A stretch of 64,000 nt of DNA from Perca fluviatilis (taxonomy: Eukaryota > Chordata > Actinopteri > Perciformes > Percidae): assembly GCF_010015445.1 (NCBI RefSeq), contig NC_053112.1:36091665-36155664 (forward strand), given 5' to 3'. The notes beneath the pieces are model-generated. The model saw nothing but the letters and a program-made list of their open reading frames with translations, had not been told where the DNA came from and made no database searches. This document shows positions 47,301 to 59,749 of this stretch, in pieces; the first letter of the stretch is position 1, and the number at the start of each line of letters is the position of its first letter. A program made the translations under genes and the position numbers.

Positions 47301-47833
47301 AACCATGTTAATAAAACAATAAAAAAAATAAAATAAAAAAAACATAAACTTGTTAGAATAGCTTGGCACATTAGTCTAGTTAAAGCAGAGCAATGACGCA
47401 AAGACATCTGAATAAGTGTAATTACTTAATGAATGGTCTTGAATGGTGTATTTTAATAGGTTATAAAGGAATTCAGAGATGATGAGCTGGAGCATCATGA
47501 CACAGGATTGGAGCATGATGCTGAAAAAGTAAGTATATATCACTTCTCTTTTACTGCAACATCTACATAAATACTGTGATTTCACAAAACCTTGACCAAC
47601 GGAGGCCTTGTTGTGTCAAAGTACACTAAAATAAGTACAAAACACATAAATATCAGTAGTCATACATACTAGTATTTAGCTGTCTTTGCAGTTTTTAATG
47701 AATGCCGTTTAATGCACAGCAATCTAAGAATGTTTGATCTGTGTTTTTATTTTAGATACCTGGATACTGGCTAATAAAAAATGCAATACAGCTTGGCTGC
47801 AAAGCTGCAATATATGTTTCGCAACGTGTCTAA
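44302..47833 (+). CDS. coq7: 5-demethoxyubiquinone hydroxylase, mitochondrial; complete, 6 exons
   Basis: Hydroxylates demethoxyubiquinone in the penultimate step of coenzyme Q synthesis, on the matrix side of the mitochondrial inner membrane (known of the family). Exons: 44302-44386, 44969-45147, 46072-46186, 46470-46609, 47460-47528, 47756-47833. The phases close to 221 residues (human 217). The first 40 residues are basic and poorly conserved, as expected of a targeting sequence. The core reads [20 protein letters not shown], then [23 protein letters not shown] and RDDELEHHD. The six di-iron ligands are present: Glu64, Glu94, His97, Glu146, Glu182 and His185. The exon 2 acceptor is the least certain junction: an AG at 44978-44979 looks stronger but would shift the frame from exon 1, so the AG at 44967-44968 is preferred. 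A different first exon is possible. Confidence 0.93.
45477..45898. mobile_element. hAT-like MITE in coq7 intron 2
   Basis: The ends are TAGGGCTGGGTACTG and, read inward from the right, TAGGGCTGGGTATCG. Both flanks are CTAGTGTG (45469-45476 and 45899-45906), an 8-bp target duplication. At 422 bp with no transposase, it is non-autonomous. It sits between coq7 exons 2 and 3, away from the splice sites. Confidence 0.85.
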
Positions 47834-47972
47834 TATTGTATGTGGAATAATTGAAAAATGTCACCAATGTTTGTTTGATGTGTTGACTCAGCTTGTATAA
47901 ATGGTTTGAATTTGAATGACAGTTTGAATTCTGCTCCATTGTAAATTAAGCACTTTCTTGTACTATTGCAAG

Positions 47973-47996
47973 ATTAAAAGTATTGTATTGATTAAA
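47973..47996 (+). terminator. coq7 polyadenylation signals
   Basis: Two ATTAAA hexamers (47973-47978 and 47991-47996) lie 140-163 bp after the coq7 stop codon, giving a short 3' UTR ending near 48,015. ATTAAA is the commonest variant of AATAAA. The cleavage site is inferred. Confidence 0.5.
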
Positions 47997-48019
47997 AGTA
48001 CAGTTACCTATTTGAACAA

Positions 48020-49290
48020 AAATTTTACTGCTTTGTACAGTGTATAATACATGGACTGTTTAGGCAGGTAGAGGTAACCCCATAGAAATAAAATTTCTAT
48101 GGGTAACCCTTTCTAAATTAAATAGCAGCTCTACACTGTTTTGTGTAAATCCTGTCTCACTTTTTTGTCGCAATGCTACGCCTGCCTGATAAGTGATGTT
48201 GAAAATTGGTGGAGTAAACCCTTTTGCATTAAGATCACTTTGATGATCCAATAAATGAATGAATGGGAGGTTACAGAAGAAATACTCCAAAAAGCTAATA
48301 TAAGATCTTATTAATGCCTGTTTTCTTCCTTAAGATATTCTTGTATCTGCCAGTGGAGCAATGGACAAAAGACAAAGATCTTACGCCTGCCATTCACCAA
48401 AACATAAATACCTAAAATACATATAATGAGGACATATTGTTACAAGCATACACAGCCATCATACCCTTCAACAAACTCTACTGTTTCACATGTAATAGTT
48501 CGTATATCAAGCTGAGCAATGACTTGTCATCCTGGCCTAACTGCTAAGCTCCCTCACACAGCTGTTGTGGGTGCATTAGATCACTGAGAAAGAGGGATTG
48601 ACAAGGGACTTGTCCATGGGCCCCCTAATCTATTAGGCCACTAGCAGGTCGAGTAAAGAGTTAATTCGCCTTCTAGTCAATATCAGTTTGTACATTGGGT
48701 TCTGACCCAAAGCCTTGTTACCCATGGTTTGGTCTTTTTTATGCACTGGGGACAAGATGATGCAATGATTTATGGCCAGTGGCTGTGGATGATAGTACTC
48801 AAATGAAATCTTTTGATGGGAATTTGACTCTTGGCTCTAGCAGGCAGTAAGGGTGGTTAAATTGAAAACTTCATACTATACAATATATATGAACACAGAC
48901 GGGTGACAAATTAAAGAAAAACCAACATAATGTATCAGTTGGTTGGGCCGCAAGATAAGCCTCCATCTACAAGTCTGTGGAAATCTGGAGGGATGAAAAC
49001 CCACTTCTTCCGTAACATTTGATGATAGTGAAATGCCCTGCCTGACATGTTGGTTCAAAATCTCCCAAAGGTATTCAATACGGACTGCGAAGTCCATAGC
49101 ATACTTATCAATGTACAGCTGAAACAATAAGTTGATTAATCAGCCTGTCGACAGAAAATCAGTCTGCAACTATTCTGATAGTCGATGAATAGTTTAAGTT
49201 TTAGCCTTACTAGCGGCTTTGCTCTAGGGAGGGCAATATCGGCCAAATGGTCGGTCGGTCGGTCATTGGAACTAAAGTAGGCCGAAAACA
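48020..49290. other. intergenic, no gene recognised
   Basis: AT-rich DNA without supported genes. A short self-complementary patch lies near 48080-48110 (ATAGAAAT...ATTTCTAT). Confidence 0.45.
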
Positions 49291-49720
49291 GAATGAAATA
49301 TGGTATCTCAACAACCATTGGATGGATTGCCATGTCATTTTGTTTATGATCCCCAGAGGATGAATCCTGATGACTTTGTTGAACCTGATGAGTTTTGCTC
49401 TAGCGCCATTATGAGGTTCAAATGTATGTTTTTTTTCAAAGATTATTTAAGGAGCCTTTATTATTTGATAGAGCAGCTGGAGAATGACAGAAAAGGGGGA
49501 AGAGAGAGTAAAGATGACACGTAGCAAACAAACTTGGGCCGCTGCCAATGACTCATTGTTTGGTTTTAAGTGACAACAACTATTGGACGGGTCGTCATTT
49601 AATCAGACGAATTGTACTGACTGGTGATCCCCTGACCTTTCAAATAATGCCATCACCAGATCAACATTTCAATTTGTCCAATACTTAATTAAGGTTAAGA
49701 AAATAATCATTAGATCAACT
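49290..49720. repeat. composite of dispersed repeat fragments (family X) and a SINE-like insertion
   Basis: ATTGGATGGATTGCCATG, GATCCCCAGAGGATGAATCC and CTCTAGCGCCAT, then after a break GACTGGTGATCCCCTGACC and ATTTCAATTTGTCCAATACTT, match the order seen around 53330-54030. Between them, 49428-49545 (AAAGATTATTTAAGG...GACAGAAAAGGGGGAAGAGA...GGGCCGCTGCC) resembles the 3' half of the SINE at 37656-37840, suggesting an insertion. Confidence 0.5.
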
Positions 49721-51298
49721 GATATATTCAGGGTCTTTCTTTTAATTCATCACCTGTCTGTATATCAATGTCTGTACTAAAAGTGTCTCACGGAGGTGAG
49801 ATGTTACCCAGGTTCACAGGCTCTGATCTATTTTGCCCAGCATGAAGTCACAGGAGTTATTTTAGCTGGGGTGGGTTTGCATAACAGACCTAATGTGCCG
49901 TATGGCCTCCATTCCTATAAAATAGGTTTTTCCTGCTTGTTTTTACTGCCCATCAGCCCAAGTAAAAGCTGAAGTTAAACAACCCCAAACCGTCATGTTT
50001 GTTACGATGGTGGACATTATGAGATGATTGTTTAGTGCAAACCCAAAATAAAATGCTGTGTATTGCAAGTCTAGTTGAGTGATCATAAGCTTCTCTTCTT
50101 AGCATTTCTGCACACCATAAAATGGTGATCAGCTAATCAAAATGAGTCAGTTCAACTGTATGAGGGCATCTAGTAATTCCTTAACCTGTTTTAATTGTGC
50201 TAATCATTTCTCTGTTTTATTAATTAATTGGTTAGTTTTGCTCATTGCAATGAGTCCCTGTTATGGTCCCTGTGTGTTGCAGCGATTGTTTCTATATTTT
50301 CTAAGCTATAAAAGCTTTCTCACTATTACCTGCACTAAATAAACAAGAATAGGATGTTCTTTCTTGATGACGAGAACAAAAAGGTACAAATGTCACTTCA
50401 AAAGTCAGAAGAGGTCACCCCACTATGCATAAGCAATATGAGACAGTGGGCAGCTCTGCAAATCAAAGGTAGAGCATCATACATTCTCTCTGCCCCAGAT
50501 TAATAGTGCTGACAGTTTTATAGCAAGGTACAACTGTTTAAATAAAGCATCAAAAGTACAGCTCCATCTGTAGCACCATTTTGGGTGACGAAATTACCGG
50601 TCAATAAAAACAGGAGTGATGACTCGGTCAACATGCAGGTGTTAATAACCACAAACCATCAACTCTACATCTACATTAACTGCCTTTTTTTTTTAAAACT
50701 ATAGACATAATACTTTTTTATATCACTTTTAATTTCACTAAATCAGAAACTTACTTTCTGCGTCCATCTGTGGCCATCAGGAGTTCATGTGAACTGTTTA
50801 GGTTCTTTTCTCAGAATCAATCAAAGGAATCTGTTGAAACACTGACGGAGAAATTGGCAACAAGAATTTGAAAAGGGCAATAAAACTAAACTAAACTGGG
50901 ACTGTCTTGCTACCCGTGAATAATTGCGGTTGTAAATTTTGAGCAGCACGAATAATACAAATCCTTATAAGTCATAAAAGATTTCGGATACAGATTGTAT
51001 TGCTTCTTGGCTTGGGTATATGCAGACTGTCAGTCAGCAGGCCTTTCTGGGGTTTATGGTAACTAATAGGCATTTAGCAGGCTCAGGGGAATTAGTAGGT
51101 ATTGTTTCACTTTAGACTCACCGTAAAACAGTATTGACTTTGTAAATACACAATGGTGGAATATACAGAATAATCATCGCACAAACATGTCCTGTTCGTT
51201 GATGAGATATAAGCTTGGGAAGTCAGATTGAAAGAAAAAAATGATAAAATCATAATGTAAAATCATGTGTAAAGCTGTGGCCCACTCTGGCAGGATTT
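49720..51298. other. intergenic, no gene recognised
   Basis: AT-rich, with short random open frames only. Confidence 0.45.
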
Positions 51299-51980
51299 AA
51301 AAGTCGACCATAGAAAAAGAATGAGAGGTAGAATGGACATTGAATTGCTTGCCGATGTCATTTGACTAGTTCAAGAGAAAATGGTGATCGTTGTTAGTTG
51401 TTGTAGTGACAACACACGTAAAGTGTGTCAGCTCCGTTTTCTTGATGACTTACCAATAGAAATATCGAAGCAATTAAATGCAGCAATCCTCACTTCCTCT
51501 CTAGTGGAAAGGCAACAGCAATAAAGAGGGAAAGTCCCTCCCCTTTCGGTGTCCACCATGGGACCTTATTCTGGAAAAAATATGTACATAGTCAGTGGTA
51601 AGAGACAAAACACGTTTTGATCCCGTTTGAATCAAACTGCGACATTTATGACTTGCAAACAATCTTTTAAACTGACAAACATTTTATGTGTCCAAATCCA
51701 AACGGGATCAAAAAATTATTTGTCTCTCGCTATTCTCTACCGTACATATTTTTTCTGAACTAAAAATGGTGATCCACCGGAAGGGGAGGGACTTCACCTC
51801 TCTATAGTGCACAAAACACACAATGCTATTTATGCGGAAGTAGCCCACCACAACAGTCACAGTTTTTTGCAATGGCAATGGTACACATAAACATGGCCGC
51901 CGCTCTGACCATCCTGCTGTGTTGATTTGAATAGGAATGTCCATTCTACTGTCATTCTTTTGCTATGGGTTTGACATTTT
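51299..51980. mobile_element. fold-back (long inverted repeat) element, about 680 bp
   Basis: The outer left arm includes CATAGAAAAAGAATGAGAGG then TAGAATGGACATT. The right arm read inward includes CATAGCAAAAGAATGACAG then TAGAATGGACATTC. A second inner pair (about 51528-51630 and 51697-51796) shares GTCCCTCCCCTTTCGGTG, AAAAAATATGTAC and GATCCCGTTTG in opposite orientation. Most of the element can therefore fold on itself. No protein is encoded, and a target duplication was not clear. Confidence 0.7.
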
Positions 51981-51990
51981 GGGAACTACA

Positions 51991-52034
51991 CTTGCCGAGA
52001 GTTGATGAGATGATAGATGAGAACTCTCGGCAAG
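51991..52034. repeat. 13-bp perfect inverted repeat with 18-bp loop
   Basis: CTTGCCGAGAGTT at 51991-52003 and AACTCTCGGCAAG at 52022-52034. It is probably two opposed ends of an interspersed repeat. Confidence 0.6.
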
Positions 52035-53280
52035 AAAGCAAACAAGCGCAGTCACCAAGATGTCTTACTGTTGCTTTTCGGTACTGATACTACATCCGCT
52101 TGTATAATCACAAATACAGAGAATATTTATCTTATATACTGTATATACAATTATCTAGTATATAACTATACTAATAATTGTCCACATTCACTTTCTCTAT
52201 TTCTTCTGCCAGGGATTTCATTACTTTAAGCCCATTATGCTGCAAAGTCTGTCAACCTTGGGAAAGACTAACTTTGTATCCTGACATGATATGACTAAGC
52301 ATGGACATCATGATTTTAGGTTTTATCTGATGAGCTCAGCCCAGTTGACTGCCTGGGGCGATAAAGCTAACACAGATGTCACCATAAATTGGATGCATAA
52401 ATCATGTGCATACTTAAGAGTATGCGTTGCCTTGACCCTTTAACAAGGAGTTCCCAGAAGTAAGAGGCTATTTTTTCGAACGGACTCAGTAGAGCTTTTC
52501 ATATACTTTTCGTTATCCAGGTCAACTATTCACATAGAGCAGCATGAGCCACACTCAGACAGGCAACTCTATAAATAGTAAACATTTTTACTGTTCTGTG
52601 GTATGTCTATACATATAAATACCTGCAGAGTGATGTCAGTGTATGCTTTAGATTACTGTGGAACAGTTGATAATGGGTTCAATTTGTTTTTCTTTGTTTT
52701 CTTGCTTGTGAAATTATACTGTATGTTAAATTGTGCTGCTGAAAGATGCATGTGTGCATGTCCACGTGCATCTGACTACTTAAACCCATGATAAATATTT
52801 TGGGTGACTGTGACCACATGTCCACATGTCTTCACAACACATGATGCAAAGGGCTGACATCACTTCAGCTGGAATCTTTGATTTACGGCCTGCCACACAG
52901 TGCCGTCTACCAATCGCTTTGGAGAAAGAAAAAACACACCAAGGTCAGTCCCGGAGGAAGGTTCATCAGTACAAAATTTCCAAAAAATGAATTTCATGAT
53001 CAGAAACTGTGTGTTGCGCAATTTTCATATGACCACATTTTCACAAACAGGCATACAAAAAAATAACTAATAAAGGAACTCTCGTCATAATTCATATATT
53101 TTAAGTGGATCTTTTCAGTGAGGTTACACATCAAATGTAGATGTTTTTCTGCCTGTGCACGTAACAAATCCATTTTTAGTGTGTGGATTTAATTGTTATT
53201 GTAACGTGAGGTATATACAATCAAGTCATGACTTTAAATTGACACACCAAACAAAATGGCATGTAAACACATTTTCTGTC
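52035..53280. other. intergenic, no gene recognised
   Basis: No supported coding exon, RNA gene or bounded element. Confidence 0.45.
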
Positions 53281-53289
53281 TGATCATGT

Positions 53290-54140
53290 TGTCAGTCCAC
53301 CACTTTGGTCGAACTATGCCATTAAATCTTGTGCAGACATTCATGGTCCCCAGAGAAGGAATCTTGATTGGTGATCCCCTTACTTTCCTTCGAGCACCAC
53401 CAGCAGGTCAAAGTTAGTTAGTTAGTTAGTGTTGCACCCTCAGAATGAACTGCCAGGAATACGTCCATCCTCATTTTGCAACGTTTAATAGAAGAAATAG
53501 CCATTTTCCCGTACAAGCATGTTTCTGTCTTTTTGTGCGTATACAAAATGCCCTTCTGCTTCTCTTAAAGACAAAGTGCTTCCCTCCAAAAGGGCAAGTA
53601 CAACATTTGTCATAAAGAGATTATAAATTTAAAAAAGTACATACAGCAACTTATTTCAACTGAGCGTACTGATTTGATGGAATTGACTGGAAAAACAGAA
53701 CAGTTTTCAGTGCACTGCACCCTTCCCCACTAAAATAAAAATGCTACATTAGCACTACCTACTCTCTCTGGCGGAGCGACCACTGCTGGGTGATGGGAAA
53801 CACGTCACTAACTGTGCGCCGCTTGTGATTTTCTTCACCGGCAATGTCGCAACAGAATGTTTTTTGCTTTCATCAGTGGGCCATCAGCTCAATCACCATT
53901 GTGTTAACTCATTCTGCGATAGATAGTAACTTCATAGACATTTAAATACAAATCTTAAAGATTATTACTTTAACTTTTTTAATTTGTGCTACCATCAGGT
54001 CAAAGTTTTCATTTGTCTAATACTAATGACATTCCCATCCACCTCAGCTGTACTTTTGTTTAGTGCTAATTAGCAAATGTTAGCATACTAACACGCTAAA
54101 TTAAGATGATGACCATGGTAAACATTATACTTGCTAAACA
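53290..54140 (+). repeat. dispersed fish repeat (family X) split by about 570 bp
   Basis: The left part (53330-53418) contains CATTCATGGTCCCCAGAG, GGTGATCCCC and CAGCAGGTCAAAGTT. The right part resumes at 53990 with CTACCATCAGGTCAAAGTT, CATTTGTCTAATACT, CCCATCCACCTCAGCTG and GTGCTAATTAGCAAATGTTA. GGTCAAAGTT therefore appears on both sides of the intervening block. The last words match 12330-12400. Confidence 0.6.
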
Positions 54141-56959
54141 TCAGTATAGCCGTTTTCTTAACAACTCCGGACTATGTCTGACGATTCAGGTCCGGATATT
54201 TGTCCGAAGTTGCCATTTCTTCCACTTAGTTAGACATTTTTGTTGCCGTCTTCAGGTAAATCACCCTTCTTCTTTTTGTTTGTTGTCTTCCAGTTTTGGA
54301 AGACCTACTCTTTTTACACAGGGGCTCCAGCGAACATTACACGGACTTTGTTGTCACTATAGTGAGATATTAAATCATCCAGCCCTACATATTCCTCACA
54401 AATCACAGATGTGTGTACTGAAGTGTAAGTAATAAAAACCACGATCAAATGGACAAAAAAGACAGACATCAAGGTGACATTTGTCTGTATCTTCTCTTAT
54501 CAGATGAGGCTTGCACAGCTGTTTCCACTCTGTGTTGTGCAATAGTCGTTTTGTTGATCAGGTGTAAAGACTTATGTCAAGGACCTAATGCCGAGTGCCC
54601 GAGCTTAGCATGACGTGACCCCACCACTGGTATCCATCACTGCACTGACATGTTGGTTCATCCAGCATGACTCCAAGGCCACGTTGCTGCTCCACTGTGT
54701 CATGAGCCCCAAAGACAAGCTGTGCACTCAAGCACAGTATGCGCCCACCCCCACCCCCCTTCAGAACCAGTGGCCCACTTACGCAAGAGAATTAAACAAA
54801 ACCCTGAGGGAGAAGGTAATCATTTAATGGCCAAAATTGTTAAGGGGAAAAACAGCCTATATGCAAGTTGCATGACCTGATATGACCTGATATGTATTTC
54901 ACTTTAGGCACACACTAACATTTGTGCATGATGCTCTTAGTTCTCTGGTGTCACAACTTGTCCTTTACACATCTTTGACTGTTTAGGATTGTGGTTGTGG
55001 CATTCATACTCGAGGCGAAACATATTTGCCTGGATGAAGGTGCGTCTGGCACGCCAATAAGGTGGACAGAACGCATAGTTTGGTTGTGAGGTGAGAGTGA
55101 GCTGCAGCTTCTTGCAGCACACAAAACATTTACTTGTCAGCTATCCTGTTCTGTTACATCGCCATCCCACCCCTGCTAAATCCAACACCTTGTATTCCTG
55201 CCGTCGACCCCTCCTCCATCTATGACACTGATGCATTGGCAGTCTGCAGAAGGTTACCACGCAAGGCCTCTTTACACCTGGTTTTAAGGATAGTTTAGCG
55301 CACCCCACCTGCTAGCCTCCTGCAGTGGCCCAGCACTTTACAGCGATCCCGCTAAGACCCTGCCTGTCGTCCTCACTGATTGAATAGAGTGCTCTGGCAG
55401 TGTTACTCCAACCAGGTCTCATATCTCGCCTGAGGCTCGTTTTCATGTGGCTTGTAAAGATGCCACTCTTGTCTCCTATTAATCATGGGCCTCTTTTCCC
55501 AGATATGCTCTCCACTGCTGGTGACAACGTAGATTCAGAGTGATGTTGTTGTAGATTGTCAAATTACACGCAACATGGCAGGGGAGGCTGCAAGGCATGA
55601 TTGTGGTATGTTTTGATTGTTCTAAAAACAGGAGGTTCATGATTGAACCACTCTATGATTTGAATAAGTAGGTCATACTGTTGAATTTTGGAGTGGTTAC
55701 CTATGAGTTGCTACCTTTCTGGGCTGTGGTGCGGGGCGTAAGTCCAGCACATGACCGCTGTCTCTGGTTCGTTGTTCTTTGAAGCTATCAGCCGACAAAT
55801 ATTCTAGCTCCCGGCCGGGCCCTTAGCTTTTGAGGCTGGTGATGACACACATGCTCAGCAGACAAAGTGCCCGGACCACCCGGGCTTTAGGTGTCCTAAC
55901 CTTGGAGGTTGGCTGTGAAAAATAACAACACAAGGGGAGAAAGAATGCCTCCTATGCTGCTCAAGGGGCTAAGCTGTTGCCCCAGTCAGGGTGAAGTTCA
56001 ACATGTCTCATGAGCCCCTTATGCGTTATGTAAAAAGTTTGTTTTTCAAAAGTAAAGAGACACATGTAATAGACTGTAAAAGATGCCAAGAGGGACAATG
56101 CTTGACCCGTGACAAGTTGTGGGAGTTGAATCACTGGAGGTGTAGCACACAAATTCACTTCAATCCATTGATCTGAAGCCTGCTGTGAAAAACGTATCAT
56201 TCTGTCCAATCCCATATCAAAGAAAAACAAAATAGCAGCAATGCCATCTCTTTGTTCGTGACATTCTAGCGAAATGCTGATAGATTTACAGCAACTTCTT
56301 TCGTTTTTCAGCTATTTGAGGTATCTGTTAAACAGATTGTTGCATTGATTTCTGGGAAGACAGATGGTGGTGTGCATGCTTCAAGACAACTGAAGGAATG
56401 AAGAATTGTTCAGCTCGGTAGATCAAATTCAGTATAGTTATGTCCTTAGGGTACATTTTTATTGTGCGTAGGTGCATACGATCTCACAGACATATTTTTG
56501 AGTAGCTTTGTTTTCTTTCTGGCCATAGTTGAAAGTAGCTAAAATAGCATGAAATGCTTGAAAATGAGACAGAAATACCATTTTTCTGTCTGCCAATGCA
56601 ATGAGACAAACTTTGATAAATCTGTCTGCTTTGTTTATAGTCTTTAAATGGTTAGGTCATTATTGCCTTTAAAATTGAAATCATTGTACGGCCCATTATC
56701 TGTGTCATATCTCAAGTTTGAGTGTGGGCTGTGTGTGCTGTTGTGTCCAGTCCCCTAAGAAGGATGTGAACTAAACGTTTATTGCTTTGATTGTAATGGA
56801 TTTGTGTCTTCATCTTAACTCATTATCCTGCCACCCTGCAGTCCTTTCAGCCCCCAGCAGCCTCTGGCCTTCAACACTATTATTATTTGATATTTGATTT
56901 CAAAGCCCTATTGCCTCGTGATCCTGCAGCGGTCAGTACTACGCTCCCCTACAGCCATC

Positions 56960-56996
<37 letters not shown>

Positions 56997-57482
56997 TATA
57001 CTTTATTAATCCCGCAAGGGGAAATTCCAATGTTTTCACTCTGTTGTTATTACACACATTACACTATTCTACCAACCTGGCATAGGCAACTGCTCGTGGC
57101 CCCAAAATGACCCAAAGGTTTAATAAATATCATTTACACAATTAAAATGAATGGCAAATTTGTTAGAAATTCACACCACTGAAGTAGAATATCAGCTGTG
57201 ATGGGTAGTATTGGTCCATCATAGGAAAACTAAAGGCTTTAACTAATAATTATTTGTATCTGACAATTATTTACTTTAATAACTGATTGATAGTTTATTC
57301 TATGAAATGGCAGAAAATAGTGGAAAGAGGCCCATCATTATTCCCTGAAGCTCAAGTTAACACTCTAACCAACCGTCAAAAAGTCAAAGCTGTTGAATTT
57401 AGTATCGTAGAAAACTAGGGGAAACCAGGAAAGGGTCACATTTGAGAAGCTGGAACCAGTGATTTGTATTTTTATTTTTAGC
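54141..57482. other. intergenic, no gene recognised
   Basis: About 3.3 kb without a supported gene. It includes an (AAT)n microsatellite at 56961-56994 followed by ATTAATCCCGCAAGGGGAAA. A few open frames of 60-110 codons show no domain or family signal. Confidence 0.5.
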
Positions 57483-58350
57483 TTAAAGGTACACTGTGCA
57501 GCGTTTTAAGTATTTTATTAGCTAAAATCAGCATCTTCATTCATAAATATGTCCTCATTGGTGTAAAATGACCTCTGCCAATGATCTGACCCATCCTCGT
57601 AAGCGAAGAATTTCTTATCTGTATTTACATTGGACGGGCAAGTCCAAGAAGGCTTCCATGTCGTTCCGCCATTTTGAAAAACTATAATGGCTGAGAGGGA
57701 CATAAAGCACTAGCCTACCTGTCTAGCTAATCCACAACACTTTTTCGTTCAGAGCCAGCGTCACGTCACTGAAACCAGCTGAAACGGAGAAGAAGATCAG
57801 TGAGAGGGAGCTTGTCACCGCCCCGGCAAATTTGAAAGCCTGCACTGCACTTTAGTTCACAATGGAGGATCATACTTATGCCGAGCCACAGGAGAAGGAA
57901 TCCTCGTCGCCAAAAAATCGAAAAAGGGAATTAAAAAGGCAACGTGACCAGCGAATTCAAAACACGAGGGTAAACATCGGGGTAGCCTTTCCCAGGTGGA
58001 AAGAGCTAATGAAGGAGAAAGACTTTCAAAGGGACACTGAAGTTGCCGGCTTTCTTCTCGACAGGTAAGCCAATGTTACGGTCTAAATTACAAGGGAAAT
58101 TACTTATACGTGCTCACACTAATGATTCAATGCAGTTTGCAGTTGGTTTAAAATAACGAACCTCATCAACCGAAAGAAAACTCGATGAAGCGCTATTGGA
58201 AGACATGTTGTCATAGCTTCTTGGCACATAACGGCTACCGTAGTTGCAACACGCATTTGAAAAAGCGAGGCGCTAGAGAGCACTATTCGTTTGAATGCAA
58301 AATACAATTTCACCGCTAGATGGGAGAAATTCCTACACAATGTACCTTCA
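57483..58350 (+). mobile_element. TTAA-site transposon relic with a short ORF
   Basis: The left end is TTAAAGGTACACTGTGCAG, and the right end read inward is TTGAAGGTACATTGTGTAGG, an inverted repeat of about 19 bp sitting on TTAA and a diverged TTCA. At roughly 868 bp it carries one open frame (57862-58068) and no catalytic transposase. TTAA targets are used by Kolobok and piggyBac superfamilies; which applies is not decided here. Confidence 0.75.
57862..58068 (+). CDS. 68-codon transposon-borne ORF, possible first exon of a lost gene
   Basis: The frame starts MEDHTYAEPQEKESSSPKNR, continues with a lysine/arginine-rich stretch, then NIGVAFPRWKELMKEKDFQ and EVAGFLLDR. Its end, GACAG followed by GTAAGC (58064-58070), looks like a splice donor, so it may be the 5' exon of a longer transposon gene whose remainder is deleted. 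The AFPRW...LLDR wording is one I associate with multi-copy fish transposon proteins, but this was not searched. It is unlikely to be a host gene because it lies inside a TIR element. Confidence 0.45.
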   Translation: MEDHTYAEPQEKESSSPKNRKRELKRQRDQRIQNTRVNIGVAFPRWKELMKEKDFQRDTEVAGFLLDR

Positions 58351-59718
58351 AAAAATATTTAATGAACAAAATTGTTGCAAATTAATTTTCTGTCAACAGA
58401 CTAATCCCTTCTGCTCTACAGTAGTGGTTGGTTTCTAAGTGCCTGGGGATATACTGAAAACTGCCATGTACATAGGGGCCCAACCGCAATGTTTTTGCCC
58501 TGGGGCCCTCCCTTGGAGATTTATCTGACAATGCAGGGGAACAAATATTCTGTCCCTTTTGTTCACCAGAGGCAAACTAATCTAACCTGCCATCCAGGAG
58601 TCTGCAGAGGTACACAACCGGAGGTATAAGACACTTTATCGCACACGGCACAAAAACTTTCATTCTGCAGGTTAGGATTGTTTTAACTTGACTGGTATCT
58701 AATTTATCTGAACAATTAACTAACTAAGTTACCTTTCTATTGCAACTCACCTAGGCCTAGAAGTGTAAACGGGATCTAAGGGCCTAAGAGTGGAGGTATC
58801 TCAGAAACAGCATACCTTTAATTTGATTTTAATTTCGAACCAGTTTAAGGTTAATAAAAGTCTTATGTAATGAATTACAGCACAATTGTATTTTCTCAAT
58901 AGCTTGTTAAACAGATTCAGTGACAGTGTTGAATAGTATAATCTGCATAAGGATGGATTATGGACAATTATGCACAGATATTTCATTTCAAATTTGCTTC
59001 TTCTCCTGTAGTGGAATCATAATACTTTTATTATATAAGATCAAAGAATACAAATGTTTTTTTTTCCAATAATTGTTTATGAATCAAACTTTTTTTTTTG
59101 TGGCTTAAAAAGAGGAAACCTAATCAAAATCAAATCTTGTACTTGTACTTGTAATCATCGTTCTCCAGCATATGAACACTTAAAGGGAAACCATTATTTG
59201 GCAAATTTCTGTTTTTCTTACTTATAATATGGAGACTTTTAAAACGTGTTTTGAGCTTGGTGCCACAGCTAACTAGAGTGTCCACCACCCGTGCCTTGAG
59301 AGTGTCCACTAACTTGTTGACCACGCGGGAACCTTTTCATTCCCGTGTCGGAAAGTGTTTGAGGTGTGTGCTCCGATGACCTCGGGGTCACATACCACGC
59401 AAAGGGGCTATGCAGTTTTGCTGACCACGTAGATGTTTAAATCAAAACCCTGGCAATCAGAGGTGGCTGGTGGGAGGGAGAGGAAGAGAGACGATAGGGG
59501 GAAGGAGAGCTTGTTTCTGAGCCATGGTCAGATGGGAGAGGGCTAAGTGGTGGGTGTGTGCAAAGACTTGAAATATGTTGAAGAGATGCGTGTTATCTTT
59601 TCTCCTTGCCACTGGTTGTCCAGTACCTCCCCTCGTGTTGTGTCGTCAGCAGTTTATCTCAGGGCCTGGCTGGAGCTGTGAGGGAAAATGGGAGGAAATC
59701 TGATCCATATGGTGGCAC
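58351..59718. other. intergenic DNA upstream of notum
   Basis: Contains T-rich tracts and a TCF/LEF-type motif, AGATCAAAGA, at 59038-59047. No coding exon. The proximal part presumably holds notum regulatory DNA. Confidence 0.4.
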
Positions 59719-59725
59719 TATAAAG
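59719..59725 (+). promoter_or_regulatory. TATA box of notum
   Basis: TATAAAG about 190 bp before the donor of the untranslated first exon. It predicts transcription starting near 59,745-59,755. Confidence 0.5.
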
Positions 59726-59749
59726 CTCACTGCTGATTTGCAGGCTTCA

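Noticed and set aside
54615..54827. 70-codon open frame in intergenic DNA before notum.
   Set aside because: No domain, no splice context, and composition typical of random sequence.
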